Positions 28,679-29,790 of a stretch of DNA of 29,790 nt are shown one piece after another. Source of the DNA: a virus; the IMG/VR virus record IMGVR_UViG_3300020020_000129, positions 1 to 29,790 of that record; one strand, given 5' to 3'. The notes under the pieces were generated by a model, which did not search any database, was not told where the DNA came from, and was given only the letters and a program-made list of their open reading frames with translations. Made by a program: the position numbers and the translations under genes. Position 1 is the first letter of the stretch. The number at the start of each line of letters is the position of its first letter.

Positions 28679-29790
28679 CTAATCTTCATCGTCGCCGACC
28701 AGGATTAGGCGCGGCTTGCCCACCGGTGCGGGTAGCATGCGCGCCAGATAGACGGCGCCGGCCGTGGCGTAGGCAGCGTCACAGTGCCCGCCTTTACGCG
28801 AGATCACCCACCGGTCACCCCACGGCAACCGTTCTGCGCCAAGGACATGCGCGTTCAACAGCGGATCATCTGAATGGACGATCGCCAATTTGTTGACCTG
28901 TTCGTCCAGCCCCATGCACACGTCGGGTAGCTCACCGCGAATGGTCTCCATCTTGCAGCCGGCGGGTAGCCAGTCCGGCCGCTTGTCGCTGCCCTTCGGC
29001 CGCAGCTCGGCGCCGTACGCGGCGGCCGGCCCACCCGGTAGCCAACCGAACGCACGCGGTTTGATCCTGCCCACGGCCGTCTTAAGCTCGGACACCAGCC
29101 GCGCCATGTCGTCACCTGACCAGGCGGCTACCGCCTCAACGCGGCACCGACCATCGGGCAGGACAGCGGCAGCTACCAGCGTCGCATGCTGGTTGTCCGG
29201 CGACACGTCGAATAGGACGGCCACCCGGGTACGCACGCCGGCCAGGTCTCCAGGGACGTGGCAGTCTTTCCACTTGAATTCGTCATACGCCGGTTTGAGG
29301 TTGTGCACCGACATGCACATGGTTTCGGTCTGGAATTTGCGCAGCTTGTCGCCACCGGTGCGCATGGCCTTCGCGCCCTGGCGCACCATGTTCGCGCCGT
29401 CCATCGTCCGGTTGAACTGTGGGTTAGCTGCGGCCAACGCGCGGGGATCGTCGGCGCGTGACCCTTCCGGCGCGCTGTACTCAAACCAGGCGGTACGCGG
29501 GTCGCCTTCACCCGTGCGGATGAACTCCATAGCTTCGGCGCGTGCGTCGTTGAGTACCACGCTCTTGTCACTGCCCATGTTGGACGGCAGCCACAGCTGA
29601 GCATCGGGCACGTTCTCCATCGCCGACTCAACGGCGCCCATCGCGGAATAGTCGTGGTGCTGGCGTACCTCGTCGCACACGCCACGGTGCACGGTGAGCG
29701 ACCGGCCGCCCTCCTCGTTGGACGCGGCTATCTTGTACCGCGACAGTTCGTCAGGGTCTTGCTCATCCGAGGCGTAGCACCAACACTCGT
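28679..29790 (-). CDS. terL: Terminase large subunit, C-terminal part (continues at left edge)
   Basis: This is the same gene as that at 1-633, cut by the window edge. It contains the Walker B-like CDEV again in the overlap, then EFIRTGEGDPRTAWFEYSAPEG and the nuclease domain, with the typical VLFDVSPDNQHATLVAAAV strand (catalytic Asp) and later acidic residues. The stop at 28679 lies 25 bases before the portal start. The codon frame runs on to the edge, so no start should be taken within this part. Confidence 0.93.
   Translation of the reverse strand, partial: ECWCYASDEQDPDELSRYKIAASNEEGGRSLTVHRGVCDEVRQHHDYSAMGAVESAMENVPDAQLWLPSNMGSDKSVVLNDARAEAMEFIRTGEGDPRTAWFEYSAPEGSRADDPRALAAANPQFNRTMDGANMVRQGAKAMRTGGDKLRKFQTETMCMSVHNLKPAYDEFKWKDCHVPGDLAGVRTRVAVLFDVSPDNQHATLVAAAVLPDGRCRVEAVAAWSGDDMARLVSELKTAVGRIKPRAFGWLPGGPAAAYGAELRPKGSDKRPDWLPAGCKMETIRGELPDVCMGLDEQVNKLAIVHSDDPLLNAHVLGAERLPWGDRWVISRKGGHCDAAYATAGAVYLARMLPAPVGKPRLILVGDDED
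29645..29790. repeat. Right copy of contig-end overlap
   Basis: This is the second copy of bases 1-146, with G at 29771 in place of T at 127. See the left copy; it marks the join of the circular map inside terL. Confidence 0.95.

Overview
The window is a complete small tailed-phage (siphovirus-type) genome, opened inside its large terminase gene. Bases 1-146 and 29645-29790 are the same sequence with one mismatch. Joining the ends there rebuilds one uninterrupted 532-residue terminase large subunit: its start and ATPase motif are at the left edge and its nuclease half is at the right edge. The unique circle is therefore about 29,644 bp. The host is most likely a high-GC actinobacterium. The reasons are GC-rich sequence with Shine-Dalgarno sites of the GGAGG type, a WhiB-like iron-sulphur regulator, a promoter that looks leaderless, and a GH25 muramidase endolysin. 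The exact genus cannot be read from the sequence.

All genes but one lie on the minus strand and read as one polycistron around the circle. A divergent promoter region near 13138-13228 starts it. In order of transcription (falling coordinates) come an excisionase-like DNA-binding protein (12952-13137), a DUF932 protein, paired hairpins, a WhiB-like protein, two tiny lipoproteins, a recombination set (YqaJ-type exonuclease, RecT annealing protein, RuvC-type resolvase), an ASCH-domain protein, many small unknown genes, a winged-helix replication initiator with iteron-like repeats inside its own coding sequence (3577-4563), an HNH endonuclease, a secreted M23 peptidase, a 299-bp non-coding stretch with inverted and direct repeats (a likely packaging-site region), and terS and terL.

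After the ends are joined, the structural region follows from 28653 down to 13836. It holds an exceptional 1066-residue ORF containing portal, prohead protease and major capsid protein in one reading frame, a hairpin just after it, the head-tail connector, tail terminator, major tail protein, frameshifted tail assembly chaperones, a gp10-like neck protein, a short tape measure, an Fn3-rich distal tail protein, a holin-like membrane protein, a repeat-bearing Tal-like protein, a C1q-like tip protein, the endolysin and another small membrane protein. The only plus-strand gene (13229-13834), a coiled-coil protein with a C-terminal membrane anchor, runs head-on into the end of the late genes with one base between the stop codons.

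The most striking feature is the portal-protease-capsid ORF. Good ribosome-binding sites followed by in-frame ATG codons sit exactly at the two internal domain boundaries, while the ORF's own start has almost none. This suggests a three-in-one gene whose product ratios are set by internal initiation. I recognise no integrase, CI-type repressor, DNA polymerase, primase or helicase. The phage probably recruits host replication through its iteron-carrying initiator, and its lifestyle is unresolved.
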